DNA of 64,000 nt, taken from assembly GCA_024636935.1 (NCBI GenBank), contig JAGXGC010000035.1, positions 1 through 64,000 of the forward strand, in the 5' to 3' direction. The position numbers were made by a program, and so were the translations under genes. Of this stretch, positions 37,661 to 47,188 are shown piece by piece. Numbering within the stretch: the first letter of the stretch is position 1; every line of letters starts with the position of its first letter. Origin of the DNA: Sideroxydans sp. Lineage in GTDB: Bacteria > Pseudomonadota > Gammaproteobacteria > Burkholderiales > Gallionellaceae. The notes beneath the pieces are model-generated. The model did not search any database. It saw only the letters and a list, made by a program, of their open reading frames with translations, and was not told the origin of the DNA.

Positions 37661-38916
37661 TCCTGTTCTGGTTCCTCAGCGCGGCGCTGGTCGCCCTCGC
37701 CATCGTATTCATCGTCTACCCGCTGTGGCGTGGCGCTCCCAAGAGCAACGCAGTGGCGCGTCATGCCGCCAACCTCGAGATTCTGCGTGACCAGATATCC
37801 GAGATGGATGCCGACCTGAAAAACGGCCTGCTTACTCCCGAGCTCTATGAACAAGGCAAACGTGAACTCGAAACTCGCGTGCTGGAAGAAGTCGTACCTG
37901 AAACTGCGCCAGTGACGGCAGGCTCCAACAAGACGCTTGCCATCGTGCTTGCTGTGCTGCTGCCTATCTTCTCCGTCGGCACCTACTTCCTAGTGGGCGA
38001 ACCCAATGCTATGTCACCAGCCAATCCGCATGCAGGGATGAATAGCATGGGTGGCGCGATGCTTACCGATAACGGTATCAGCGGATTGGAGAAGCGTGTC
38101 GAAGCCAACGATCAGGACGGCGAAGCCTTAGTGATGTTGGCGCGCAGTTATATGGAAGTAGATCGTTTCGCTGATGCCTCCAAGATGTATGAAAAACTCA
38201 CCAAGCTGGTCGGTGACGAAGCTTGGGTATGGGCCGACTACGCCGATGCAAAAGCGATGGCTATCGGTCAAACCCTGCGCGGTAAGCCCACCGAGTACAT
38301 CAACAAGGCACTCCAACTCGACCCGAACCATATGAAGGCGCTGGCACTGGCCGGTTCCGCCGCCATGGAGCGCGGTGACTTTGCTGTCGCCATTAAGCAC
38401 TGGGAGAAGCTGCTCAAACAGCTGCCGCCGGGTGGAGAAGATTCGATGGCGATCCAAGCGGGTCTGAATGAAGCACGCCAGTTGCTGTCGCACATGAAGA
38501 GTGGCGGCAAGACACCGCCGATGCTGGAACAGATCGCACCGCCTGAACAGATGGCAAGCGCCGCACCCGGAAAAGAACGTATCACCGGCCGCGTCACACT
38601 CGATCCAAAGCTGAAGGGTAAATACAGCCCGGACGACACTTTGTTCGTGTTGGCCCGTGCCGCACAAGGTCCTAAGATGCCGCTCGCCATCGTGCGCATG
38701 CAAGTGAGCGACCTGCCGCTGGACTTTGAACTTGACGATAGCATGGCCATGGCACCGCAGATGAAACTCTCCAACTTCGACGAAGTCGTGGTGGTGGGGC
38801 GTATCTCCAAATCCGGTACCGCCATGCCGCAAGCAGGTGATGCCGAAGGCTTCAGCATCACCGTGAAGCCAGGCACCAAGAACGTGAAGTTCAAGATCGA
38901 TCATATCGTGGAGTAA
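37657..38916 (+). CDS. ccmI: Cytochrome c maturation protein CcmI, TPR apocytochrome chaperone
   Basis: 419 residues. Two N-terminal membrane helices (about 1-24 and 90-110) flank a cytoplasmic coiled segment. A periplasmic TPR region (about 145-270, with LVMLARSYMEVDRFADASKMYEKL and later repeats) binds the apocytochrome C-terminus. The C-terminal domain (about 300-419) is the beta-rich part seen in long CcmI forms (ITGRVTLDPKLKGKYSPDDTLFVLAR). Last gene of the operon, followed by a strong terminator. Confidence 0.9.
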   Translation: MILFWFLSAALVALAIVFIVYPLWRGAPKSNAVARHAANLEILRDQISEMDADLKNGLLTPELYEQGKRELETRVLEEVVPETAPVTAGSNKTLAIVLAVLLPIFSVGTYFLVGEPNAMSPANPHAGMNSMGGAMLTDNGISGLEKRVEANDQDGEALVMLARSYMEVDRFADASKMYEKLTKLVGDEAWVWADYADAKAMAIGQTLRGKPTEYINKALQLDPNHMKALALAGSAAMERGDFAVAIKHWEKLLKQLPPGGEDSMAIQAGLNEARQLLSHMKSGGKTPPMLEQIAPPEQMASAAPGKERITGRVTLDPKLKGKYSPDDTLFVLARAAQGPKMPLAIVRMQVSDLPLDFELDDSMAMAPQMKLSNFDEVVVVGRISKSGTAMPQAGDAEGFSITVKPGTKNVKFKIDHIVE

Positions 38917-38930
38917 ATCTGCAATATGAC

Positions 38931-38966
38931 AAAAAAGCCGCACTGAGAGATCAGTGCGGCTTTTTT
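38931..38966. terminator. Terminator after the ccm operon
   Basis: GCCGCACTGA-GAGA-TCAGTGCGGC: a perfect 10-bp stem with a GAGA loop, flanked by A6 and T6, so it could act in both directions. It lies 15 bases after the ccmI stop. Confidence 0.92.
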
Positions 38967-39021
38967 ATTCTTTCTGTTATGTTGTATCGACTCACGCTGT
39001 GAGCATGACGAAGGAAGAGAT

Positions 39022-39603
39022 ATGCATAACCCAAAGATCGTGAAGTGGCTGTGGTCAATCATGTTCGCATCGTGTGCAGCCACAGCCGCCCCCTTGCCAA
39101 CCGTGGAACAAGTCGACCTGAAACGCTATCTTGGCAAGTGGTATGAGATCGCCAGTATTCCGCAGTTCTTTCAGCGGCAGTGTGTGAGTGACGCGATGGC
39201 CGAGTACGCGATGGACGGCGCGGATATCGCAGTCACTAACAGCTGCATGACAGAGAGTGGTGAACGCTCGGTGGCGCAAGGGCGCGCCAGAGTGGTCGAT
39301 GAGATCAGCCGCGCCAAACTGGAAGTGACTTTCGTCAAACTATTTGGCTGGCTGTACTTTCTTGGAGGTGATTACTGGGTGATCGACTTGGCACCGGACT
39401 ATCGCTACGCAGTCGTCGGCCATCCGGACAGAACCTATGCGTGGATATTGGCAAGACAGACTGCGCTTTCCAAGACTGATTTGATTGCGATCGAAAGCCG
39501 CCTGCGTGAGAACGGTTACGACACCTGTGCACTATTGACGACCGTGCAGACGGGAGGCTTGCAGATCAGGCAACCATTGTGTGAAGTCGTCAAAGCGGAA
39601 TAG
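39022..39603 (+). CDS. Lipocalin (Blc-like)
   Basis: 193 residues. N-terminal signal peptide to about residue 24 (CAATAAP); no clear lipobox, so probably periplasmic rather than a lipoprotein. The lipocalin signature is LKRYLGKWYEIASIPQFFQRQC (G-x-W-Y-E-I). Further strands include YWVIDLAPDYRYAVVGHP and RTYAWILAR, both typical of bacterial Blc. It would bind lipids or other hydrophobic ligands in membrane maintenance. Its stop is 5 bases before the next gene, so the two are likely co-expressed. Confidence 0.9.
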   Translation: MHNPKIVKWLWSIMFASCAATAAPLPTVEQVDLKRYLGKWYEIASIPQFFQRQCVSDAMAEYAMDGADIAVTNSCMTESGERSVAQGRARVVDEISRAKLEVTFVKLFGWLYFLGGDYWVIDLAPDYRYAVVGHPDRTYAWILARQTALSKTDLIAIESRLRENGYDTCALLTTVQTGGLQIRQPLCEVVKAE

Positions 39604-39608
39604 CAAAC

Positions 39609-40148
39609 ATGCCGACTGATGCGGAAGCCGCGGGGCTGGCCTCATTTCTGATCGATGACCGATCCAGTGATTCACTCGTGACGGCAGACGGTCGTGTCTG
39701 GCGCATCGTCACCGATACCGTGATGGGCGGTGTTTCCTCAGCCACGCTGGAGCCGACATTGACGCAAGGCAAGCCATGCCTGCGCATGAGAGGTGAGGTC
39801 TCGCTTGAGAACCGCGGTGGATTCGTTCAGGCGACGATCGATCTGGAGCAGAGCGGATTCCTCGATGCCAGCGCCTATCGCGGGATTGAGATCGAGGTGT
39901 GTGGTAACGGTGAGTCATACAACCTGCATCTGCGTACGCAAGACACTTGTATCGTTTGGCAGTCCTATCGGATCGAATTCGTTGCCAGTGATCAATGGCA
40001 GACGTTAAGGCTGCCATTCGAATCATTTCGCCCACATCGCATCGACACTCCATTGAATACTCGGCATCTGCGCAGGCTGGGTGTGGTCGCGATCGGTCGC
40101 GAGATGCAGGCTGACCTTAGCTTTGCTCGACTGTCGTTGTACCAATGA
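39609..40148 (+). CDS. CIA30-family protein
   Basis: 179 residues, no signal peptide. WRIVTDTVMGGVSSATLE (about 35-52) is the conserved CIA30 opening. ENRGGFVQATIDL and the later GNGESYNLHLRTQD and DQWQTLRLPFESFRP also fit this galactose-binding-like fold. The eukaryotic relative helps assemble complex I; bacterial members have unknown roles and are often near lipid or sterol-related genes. It lies 5 bases after the lipocalin gene and converges with the next gene, 8 bases apart. Confidence 0.85.
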   Translation: MPTDAEAAGLASFLIDDRSSDSLVTADGRVWRIVTDTVMGGVSSATLEPTLTQGKPCLRMRGEVSLENRGGFVQATIDLEQSGFLDASAYRGIEIEVCGNGESYNLHLRTQDTCIVWQSYRIEFVASDQWQTLRLPFESFRPHRIDTPLNTRHLRRLGVVAIGREMQADLSFARLSLYQ

Positions 40149-40156
40149 AAGTGAAG

Positions 40157-41944
40157 TCAGAGGTGTTTTGGATCGACGTTCAGTTGCAGCCAATATTCCA
40201 GCAGAGCCAGATGCCATAGCTTGCTGCCATTGAGGCGCGTAAAGTGAGACTCAGGTTCTGCGAGGAGTTTTTCTACGTAGGCTTTATTGAATAGGCCGCG
40301 TTTCTGGCAAGTTTCCGATAGCAATATCTCGCGCATGAATTCCAAGAATTCACCGCGCACGTATTTCAATGCGGGGACGGGGAAGTAGCCTTTGGGGCGG
40401 TCGATCACGCTGTCGGGGATGAGACCGCGCGCGATGGCTTTGAGGGGGAACTTGCCACCTTCTTTCAAGCGCAGTGAGGGCGGCATCTTGGCGGCGAGTT
40501 CGACCAGCTCGTGATCGAGGAAGGGCACGCGTGCTTCCAAACCCCAAGCCATACTCTGGTTGTCCATGCGCTTCACCGGATCATCCACCACCAGCGTGCT
40601 TACGTCGAAGCGCAGCACTTGGTCTAAGAATTCATCGGCGTTCGGTTTCGATAGTTCGTTGGCGACCAGTTCGCTGGTGACATCCTCGGTGTGGAAAGCC
40701 TCGCTCACAGTTTCAAGATACTCGGCGTGGTCGCGGTCGAAGTAGTTGTTGCGGAATTTTTCCAGCGGATCGCCTTCTGCCGCATCCATCTTCGGATACC
40801 AGAAGTAGCCCGCGAACACTTCATCCGCGCCTTGTCCGGCCAGCACCACTTTCACATCTTTCGATACTTGCTCAGCCAGCAGATAGAACGCGATGTTGTC
40901 CTGGCTCACCATCGGCTCGGACATGCTGCGCACGGCCTCCGGCAGGCGCTTCAATACTTCGCTGTTAGGGATGAGCATCTTGTGATGTTGCGTGTCATAA
41001 CGCGCCACCACCTGATCGGAATATTCGAACTCGTTACCTTTCTCTGCATCGCCGCCGATGTCTTCGAATCCGATGGAGAAGGTGCGCAGGTCGGGTACGT
41101 GGTCGGCCAGCAGTGCGACGATCAAGCTGGAATCGAGTCCGCCCGAGAGCAGCACGCCCACCGGCACATCGGCCGCCAGACGATGACGCTCCACAACTTT
41201 CTTGAATACATGGCGCGTGGCGTTCAGCCAGTCCTGCTCGCTCAGGCCAATATCGGGACGCGTCGCATCCAGCTCCCAGTAGCGCTTGAGTTCGATGTCA
41301 CCCTTCGCCGAGATGCGCATCCAGTGCGCTTGAGGCAGCTTGCGGATGCCGTTCAGCAGGGTGCGCGGAGCGGGGACAGAAGAGTGCAGCGTGAGGTGAT
41401 GATGCAAGGCAATCGGGTCGATGCTGGTATCAATGCCGCCGCCAGCCAGCAGTGATTGCGTGCTGGATGCAAAGCGCAGCGATGCACCGTCCAGCGAGTA
41501 ATAGAAGGGCTTGATACCGAATCGGTCGCGCGCCATGAACAATGTTTGGTCGCGCTGGTCCCAGATGGCGAAGGCGAACATGCCGTAGAAGTGCGTCACG
41601 CAATGCTCGCCCCATGCGTGATACGCCTTGAGGATGACTTCGCTGTCGCCGTCGGAGAAGAACTCATATTCCATCTCTTGCAGTTCGGCGCGCAGTTCGC
41701 GGTAGTTGTAGATGGTGCCGTTGAACACCAGCGTCAGATGTAACGTCTCGTCCACCATCGGTTGGCGCGAACGATCAGACAGGTCGATGATGGACAGGCG
41801 ACGATGACCAAAGGCGAGCGGGCCGTCGGCATAGACGCCGGAAGCATCCGGGCCGCGCCGCACCAGTGCATCGGTCATGCGCATCAGTCGGTCGTGGTCG
41901 GGAGTTTGTTTATCGAAGCGTAGTTCGCCGCAGAGACCGCACAT
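40157..41944 (-). CDS. Asparagine synthase-family amidotransferase, possibly N-acetylglutaminylglutamine amide-forming
   Basis: 595 residues. The N-terminal class II glutaminase starts MCGLCGEL with nucleophile Cys2, and RRGPDASG and FNGTIYNYREL follow. The synthetase half has the PP-loop LLSGGLDSSLIVALLAD and the AsnB block GQGADEVFAGY. Length and the segment LTLHSSVPAPRTLLNGIRKLP fit the TIGR03104-like amidotransferase that works with N-acetylglutaminylglutamine synthase to make the osmolyte NAGGN. That partner is not in the window, so the specific substrate is uncertain and plain asparagine synthesis remains possible. An exported-protein gene lies 12 bases upstream on the same strand. Confidence 0.82.
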   Translation of the reverse strand: MCGLCGELRFDKQTPDHDRLMRMTDALVRRGPDASGVYADGPLAFGHRRLSIIDLSDRSRQPMVDETLHLTLVFNGTIYNYRELRAELQEMEYEFFSDGDSEVILKAYHAWGEHCVTHFYGMFAFAIWDQRDQTLFMARDRFGIKPFYYSLDGASLRFASSTQSLLAGGGIDTSIDPIALHHHLTLHSSVPAPRTLLNGIRKLPQAHWMRISAKGDIELKRYWELDATRPDIGLSEQDWLNATRHVFKKVVERHRLAADVPVGVLLSGGLDSSLIVALLADHVPDLRTFSIGFEDIGGDAEKGNEFEYSDQVVARYDTQHHKMLIPNSEVLKRLPEAVRSMSEPMVSQDNIAFYLLAEQVSKDVKVVLAGQGADEVFAGYFWYPKMDAAEGDPLEKFRNNYFDRDHAEYLETVSEAFHTEDVTSELVANELSKPNADEFLDQVLRFDVSTLVVDDPVKRMDNQSMAWGLEARVPFLDHELVELAAKMPPSLRLKEGGKFPLKAIARGLIPDSVIDRPKGYFPVPALKYVRGEFLEFMREILLSETCQKRGLFNKAYVEKLLAEPESHFTRLNGSKLWHLALLEYWLQLNVDPKHL

Positions 41945-41956
41945 AGTTTTTGATCT

Positions 41957-42874
41957 TTAGATTTCGATGGAGGGGCGGATCACGAACGTCAGCGTATTAC
42001 CACCTGTGTTGTGCAGACTGCCGGAATACTCGCCGGGGCTAGCCAAGATGAAACCGGCGCTGAGCATCGGGATGAGGCGCTTTTCACGTAGCGGCAGTTT
42101 CTTGCCGGCGATGAACTCTACGCGCACCAGCTTGCCGGTCTGTTGCAGGAAGTGCATTTTGAAATCGAAGGTGGTGTTATCCAGCCAGTCGCGGCCGGGG
42201 GAATGCAGCTCGGTGTTGTTGCGCATCAGAGCGATGTAATACACATCGTTGATCTCGATGTTGTTGTGGAATTTGGCACCGCCGCGGAAACTCCAGGACA
42301 ACTTCTTGTGGGTGTAATCGAGTTGGCCTTTGATCTTCCATTCCATCTCGAACCAGTGATCCTCCACCAAGAGGTTGTCCTTGATATGTTTCTCACCGAC
42401 GCTGAACAGATAGCCGGTATAGCCGTAGTTGTTGCCGACGCGCGTTTCACCCGGACGTTTCAGCTTCGCCACGTTGCCGAAGAACATCGACAATGCCCAA
42501 GGCTCCTGGAAGCCGGCGGTCAGCGATTCGATCATGTTGAAGTTATTGCCTATCGCCCCGCTATCGTAGAAACCGCGATGGTGGGTCTTCAGCCAAGTGC
42601 CGAGCATCGGCATCGGATACATACTGGCTTCCAGCGTCATGTAGCGCGGGATGACCGAGTCTTTGATCAGCTCGCGGTAGATCACCGCTTCGCTGCCGGA
42701 TTCGATGGTGGGGATGGGTTTGTCCGTAAGCGGAATGTTGTAACCCACGTTGGTGTAGTAGGGATCGATCTCGTAGACGAACTCTGCTTGTGCTGCCTCT
42801 TCCTGCGCCTGTGCCGTCCCGAATGCCAGAGCGGCGAGGGCTGCAAACAGGAAAGGGCGCATGGAAAATGACAT
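41957..42874 (-). CDS. Conserved exported protein, probably outer-membrane or periplasmic, function unknown
   Basis: 305 residues from ATG 42874 (MSFSMRPFLFAALAAL); ATG 42862 (MRPFLF) is equally possible. The open frame runs upstream to 43318, but that part is antisense to the cupin gene. Signal peptide cleaved after AQA (about residue 24). The mature part is rich in aromatic residues and alternating strands (for example YGYTGYLFSVGEK, KKLSWSFRGGAKFHNNIEI) and ends in VIRPSIEI, compatible with a beta-structured envelope protein. No family recognised. Twelve bases separate it from the amidotransferase gene, so they probably form one operon. Confidence 0.75.
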   Translation of the reverse strand: MSFSMRPFLFAALAALAFGTAQAQEEAAQAEFVYEIDPYYTNVGYNIPLTDKPIPTIESGSEAVIYRELIKDSVIPRYMTLEASMYPMPMLGTWLKTHHRGFYDSGAIGNNFNMIESLTAGFQEPWALSMFFGNVAKLKRPGETRVGNNYGYTGYLFSVGEKHIKDNLLVEDHWFEMEWKIKGQLDYTHKKLSWSFRGGAKFHNNIEINDVYYIALMRNNTELHSPGRDWLDNTTFDFKMHFLQQTGKLVRVEFIAGKKLPLREKRLIPMLSAGFILASPGEYSGSLHNTGGNTLTFVIRPSIEI

Positions 42875-42970
42875 TGCATGGATTCTATAGGTAGAAGCGC
42901 CAGCCTCAAAGCAAAGCCTACTGCGCTGAAGGGTTTCGGTAGAATGTGCCATCACAAACAGGAGCGAACC

Positions 42971-43432
42971 TTGAAACGAATCACTACCCACAACCTGACC
43001 GATCTTGGTCAACTTGCGCAGCAATCGCCGCGCCTGCGCATGAATAGCAACCTGCATACTGATCTTGCCGACCCCATCCAGCGCCTCGCCATCGCCATGG
43101 AACCGGACACCCTCATCATGCCTCACCGCCACCAACAAACTTGGGAAGTGCTGACCGCACTCAAAGGGCGTTTCACAGTGTTGTTGTTCGACGATGCAGG
43201 TACTGTCATCGAACGTGCAGAGCTGGGCGAAGACAGCAGCGTGCTCGAGATCCCCACCGGCGGCTGGCATGCCGTGTTGTCGCGCGATGCCGGTGCGGTC
43301 ATCTTTGAAGTGAAACACGGTCCATATGCGCCCATCGCAGATGCTGACATAGCGGATTGGGGAAAAGGTCGCAACGCCGCTGAACTGAATGCCTGGTATG
43401 CCGTGGCACAGGTGGGCGAGCGTCTCGCCTGA
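42971..43432 (+). CDS. WbuC-like cupin metalloprotein
   Basis: 153 residues. The TTG at 42971 (MKRITTHNLTDLG) is preferred because AGGAG lies 6 bases upstream; ATG 42944 is the alternative. A single cupin: metal-ligand histidines and glutamate in MPHRHQQTWEVLTALKG (H-x-H-x4-E-like) and a later His in PTGGWHAVLS. WbuC-type proteins accompany O-antigen gene clusters, but none are here. Catalysis is unknown. It diverges from the exported-protein gene. Confidence 0.8.
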   Translation: MKRITTHNLTDLGQLAQQSPRLRMNSNLHTDLADPIQRLAIAMEPDTLIMPHRHQQTWEVLTALKGRFTVLLFDDAGTVIERAELGEDSSVLEIPTGGWHAVLSRDAGAVIFEVKHGPYAPIADADIADWGKGRNAAELNAWYAVAQVGERLA

Positions 43433-43496
43433 TCCTACTCATGTGCGCCTATACTGACCCCATATCGCGTGAACTTCAGAGTGCAGAGGTGAAAAG

Positions 43497-44612
43497 ATGA
43501 AAGTCGGCGTACCCAAAGAGATCAAGACCAATGAGAACCGCGTATCGCTGGTGCCTGCCGGTGTCGAGGCACTGGTCACCGCCGGACACACCGTGCTGGT
43601 GGAAACCGGCGCGGGTAGCGGTAGCGGTTTCGACGACACAGCCTATCTGGCAGCAGGCGCGCAGATCGCGGCAGATGCCGATGCCGTATGGGCAGCCGCC
43701 GAGTTGATCGTGAAGGTAAAAGAGCCAATCGAATCGGAATGGAAACGCATCCGTGCCGGACAGATCATCTTCACCTATTTCCATTTCGCGGCCAGTGAAC
43801 GTCTCACGCAGGCGCACCTCGCATCCGGTGCCATCTGCATCGCTTACGAGACCGTAGAACTTCCTTCGCGCGAGCTGCCTTTGCTGACACCGATGTCAGA
43901 AGTCGCTGGACGCATGGCGGCACAAGAAGGTGCCAAATATCTGGAGAAATTGCATGGCGGTCGCGGCATCCTGCTGGGCGGTGTGCCGGGTGTCGCACCC
44001 GCCAAAGTAGTGGTGCTCGGCGCCGGTGTGGTCGGCGTCAACGCTGCCAAGATCGCGGCCGGCATGGGTGCGAATGTGGTCATGCTCGATGTCTCACTGG
44101 AGCGTCTGCGCTACCTGAGTGATGTCATGCCCGCCAACGTGCAATTGTTATTCTCCGACCGACATCAGGTATTGGCGCAGATCGCCAATGCCGATCTGGT
44201 TATCGGTGCCGTGCTGATCCCCGGTGCCATCGCACCGAAATTGATCCGCATCGAAGACCTCAAGCTGATGCGTAAAGGCGCGGTGATCGTCGATGTCGCG
44301 GTCGATCAGGGCGGCTGCATAGAAACCACGCGCCCGACCACGCATGAGAACCCGACCTATATCGTGGATGGTGTGGTGCACTATGCCGTGGCCAACATGC
44401 CCGGTGGTGTGCCGATCACATCCACGCTGGCGTTGACCAATGCCACTTTGCCCTATGTGTTGCAGCTGGCGAACAAGGGATACCGCACCGCGCTGAAACA
44501 ATCGCCCGCTTTGTTCAACGGACTGAACATCATCGCGGGCAAGGTCACCCACCGCAAAGTCGCCGAAGCCTTCGGTATGGAATACCATCCGGCAGAATCA
44601 TTACTCGAATAA
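43497..44612 (+). CDS. ald: Alanine dehydrogenase
   Basis: 371 residues, the usual length. It oxidises L-alanine to pyruvate and ammonia with NAD+, reversibly. The N-terminal signature [23 protein letters not shown] is present. The Rossmann motif [28 protein letters not shown] is at about 170-200. [22 protein letters not shown] and [23 protein letters not shown] are further family blocks. GAGGTGA precedes the ATG. The Lon-like gene follows after 12 bases. Confidence 0.96.
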   Translation: MKVGVPKEIKTNENRVSLVPAGVEALVTAGHTVLVETGAGSGSGFDDTAYLAAGAQIAADADAVWAAAELIVKVKEPIESEWKRIRAGQIIFTYFHFAASERLTQAHLASGAICIAYETVELPSRELPLLTPMSEVAGRMAAQEGAKYLEKLHGGRGILLGGVPGVAPAKVVVLGAGVVGVNAAKIAAGMGANVVMLDVSLERLRYLSDVMPANVQLLFSDRHQVLAQIANADLVIGAVLIPGAIAPKLIRIEDLKLMRKGAVIVDVAVDQGGCIETTRPTTHENPTYIVDGVVHYAVANMPGGVPITSTLALTNATLPYVLQLANKGYRTALKQSPALFNGLNIIAGKVTHRKVAEAFGMEYHPAESLLE

Positions 44613-44624
44613 GAAAAGAACCGT

Positions 44625-47033
44625 ATGCCGACACCCAGCCTCACGCCCGCCGAACTTCGTCTTTCCATCCAACCCGACTCACTCGGTTTCGCCGATACCA
44701 CTGAGTTGCTCGACTTGCCCTTACCTTGGATCGGACAAGAGCGCGCCGAGATGGCTGCGCAGTTCGGCTTGCAGATGGAGCAGCCGGACTACAACTTGTT
44801 CGTGCTGGGTGAGGTCGGCAGTGGCCGCGCCTCTTTGCTCAAGCGCGCGATGGAGAAGGCTGCTGCCACCCGTCCCGTACCGCCAGACCTGTGCTATCTG
44901 CATAACTTCGATGTACCGGAACGTCCACTCGCCTTGCGCCTGCCTGCCGGACAGGGAAGGCAACTGCGCCAGATGATGGTGCAGCTGGTGAAGACATTGA
45001 TCAAAGAGATCCCGCTACGTCTGAATGGCCAAGACTTCAAGACCGAGAGCGATCGCATCGAGAGCGAATACAAAACGGAAGAAGCCAAGGAATATGCGGC
45101 CCTTGATGCCTCAGCCGAGAAACGCAGCTTCACCCTGCATCGCGAGAGCGGGCACATGGTGTTCACCTATCGCAATGCCAAAGGCAAAGCGCTGACCGAA
45201 GACGAGATGCTGGCGCTGCCCAAAGAGACACGCGCCAAGATCGACCAAGCCGAAGTGGATCTGCGTGCCGAGATCAGCCTGTATTTCGACAAGACCCTCG
45301 CCATGGGGCGCAAGAAAGACGATGCGCTGTCCGCGCTGCGGCGACAGGTGGTGAAGCCCTTGCTGGATCACGAACTGCAAGAGATACGCGCCGCGCTGCG
45401 TAAGCAGATCAAAGACTCGGTCAAACTCAGCACCTATCTGGAGCAAGTCTCGCGCGACGTGCTGGACAGGCTGGAACTGTTCGAGCCATTGCCCAGTGAC
45501 GACGACATCCGCGTGGAAGCGCTCACCAAAGTGCTCTCACGTTACCGCGTAAATCTGGTGGTGGACAACGACGGCCTCAGCGGCGCACCGGTTATCGTCG
45601 AAGACAACCCCATGCATCGCGTGCTGTTCGGCAGTATCGAATACCAGACCGAGAACGACGTGCTGATGACCGACTTCGCGCGTATCCGTGCGGGCAGTCT
45701 GCACAAGGCACATGGCGGCTTCCTCATGCTGCATCTGCGCGACCTGCTGGTAGATGGCTTGGTATGGGAAAAGCTGCGCCGCCTGTTGCGCAGCGGACGT
45801 TTGCAGATAGAAGAGCCGGGCACATCTTTCACACCTATCGCCACCGTCTCGCTGGAACCGGAAGCGGTGGATGTGGACATCAAGATCGTCCTCATCGGTT
45901 CGCGTGATCAGTACTACGAAATGCAAGACAACGACCCTGAGTTCGCGCGCCACTTCCAGGTCAAAGTGGACTTCGCCGGAAGTTTCTACGCCAATGCCGA
46001 GACACGTCATGCAACAGCCATCTTCGTCGCCGATTCTTGCAAGCAGCGCGGCCTGCCGCATTTCGCTGCCTCCGCCATGGCGCGCCTGCTGGAAGATGCG
46101 CACCGCGCCGTGGACGACCAATCGCGCCAGAGCGCGAACTTCGCGCGCATCGAAACCTTGGTGGTGGAAAGTGCGTTGATGTGTACCGCCAGAAGCGGGC
46201 GATTGGTCGAAGCGGCCGATGTCGATGCCGCACTGGCCGCCCGCATCAAGCGCCACGACTATCCCGAGCAGCGCATGCACGAAGCATTTGTTGAGGGCGA
46301 CATACTGGTCGATGTGCACGGTGCCAAGGTCGGGCAGATGAACGCGCTGACGCAGATCGATCTGGGCGAATACCGTTTCGGATTTCCGGTGCGACTCACC
46401 GCGCGCACCTTTGCCGGTGAAGACGGACTGGTCAATATCGAACGCGAAGTGGAACTGTCCGGCCCAATCCACGACAAGGGTGTGTTCATCCTGCAGCACT
46501 ATCTGTCCGCGTTGTTCGCACACAACGCGCCGCTCAACTTCAATGCATCCATCGTGTTCGAACAGGAATACAACGGTGTGGAAGGTGACTCCGCATCATG
46601 TGCCGAGCTTTACACCTTGCTGTCCTCGCTATCCGGTCTGCCTATCAAGCAAGGCATCGCCGTTACCGGCGCAGTGAACCAACACGGCGAGATATTGCCG
46701 GTGGGTGGCTTGAACGAAAAGATAGAGGGTTACTTTCAGGTTTGCGTCTCGGCAGGCTTGGATGGCAGCCAAGGTGTTTTGATTCCGCACCGCAATAAAC
46801 GCCACCTGATGCTGTCACGCAAAGTGATCGAAGCGGTCGATCAAGGCATGTTCCACATCTACACGGCAGAGCATGTGAGCGAGGGTATCGAATTGCTCAT
46901 CGGCCTACCGGCTGGCGTGGCAGACGAAGAGGGCGAATATCCGCACGGCAGCGTGCTGGGCCACGCCCAGCAGACCCTGATGGATTTTCATCACGCGTGT
47001 CAGGAATCAGGGCACCACAAGAAAGACGACTAG
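44625..47033 (+). CDS. LonB-like ATP-dependent protease (AAA + Lon_C)
   Basis: 802 residues. The N-terminal AAA region has FVLGEVGSGRASLLKRAM in the Walker A position; its GEVGSGRAS lacks the usual GK[ST], replaced by GR-A-S, as in the YcbZ/LonB-related group. A long charged coiled coil inserted at about 120-260 is typical of that group. The C-terminal Lon protease domain has the Ser656/Lys699 dyad in EGDSASCAEL and GGLNEKIEGYF. It is distinct from the true Lon at 18486-20897. It probably acts in quality control; substrate unknown. Confidence 0.88.
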   Translation: MPTPSLTPAELRLSIQPDSLGFADTTELLDLPLPWIGQERAEMAAQFGLQMEQPDYNLFVLGEVGSGRASLLKRAMEKAAATRPVPPDLCYLHNFDVPERPLALRLPAGQGRQLRQMMVQLVKTLIKEIPLRLNGQDFKTESDRIESEYKTEEAKEYAALDASAEKRSFTLHRESGHMVFTYRNAKGKALTEDEMLALPKETRAKIDQAEVDLRAEISLYFDKTLAMGRKKDDALSALRRQVVKPLLDHELQEIRAALRKQIKDSVKLSTYLEQVSRDVLDRLELFEPLPSDDDIRVEALTKVLSRYRVNLVVDNDGLSGAPVIVEDNPMHRVLFGSIEYQTENDVLMTDFARIRAGSLHKAHGGFLMLHLRDLLVDGLVWEKLRRLLRSGRLQIEEPGTSFTPIATVSLEPEAVDVDIKIVLIGSRDQYYEMQDNDPEFARHFQVKVDFAGSFYANAETRHATAIFVADSCKQRGLPHFAASAMARLLEDAHRAVDDQSRQSANFARIETLVVESALMCTARSGRLVEAADVDAALAARIKRHDYPEQRMHEAFVEGDILVDVHGAKVGQMNALTQIDLGEYRFGFPVRLTARTFAGEDGLVNIEREVELSGPIHDKGVFILQHYLSALFAHNAPLNFNASIVFEQEYNGVEGDSASCAELYTLLSSLSGLPIKQGIAVTGAVNQHGEILPVGGLNEKIEGYFQVCVSAGLDGSQGVLIPHRNKRHLMLSRKVIEAVDQGMFHIYTAEHVSEGIELLIGLPAGVADEEGEYPHGSVLGHAQQTLMDFHHACQESGHHKKDD

Positions 47034-47039
47034 GGAAGT

Positions 47040-47175
47040 TCGGATTTAGCCGTCACACCGGCGAAGGCCGGTGTCCAGTTGATAGAACAAACAGTGCAAC
47101 GCACTGACATAACGTCATATTCAATAAAATCGCTGGATACCGGCTTTCGCCGGCATGACGGCCTAATGGATCCGA
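47040..47175. repeat. REP/REPIN-type palindromic repeat element
   Basis: Two short palindromes (ACACCGGC-GAAG-GCCGGTGT at 47055-47074 and CCGGCTTTCGCCGG near 47141-47154) in inverted orientation, enclosed by matching ends: TCGGATTTAGCCGTC on the left, and on the right the complement of TCGGATCCATTAGGCCGTC. The same family occurs at 59216-59496. Such paired REP units spread through genomes with the help of RAYT transposases; no such transposase is in the window. Confidence 0.8.
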
Positions 47176-47188
47176 CCTACGAAGCCGT

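Noticed and set aside
45537-46523. 328-residue minus-strand open frame
   Set aside because: Antisense to the LonB-like protease gene.
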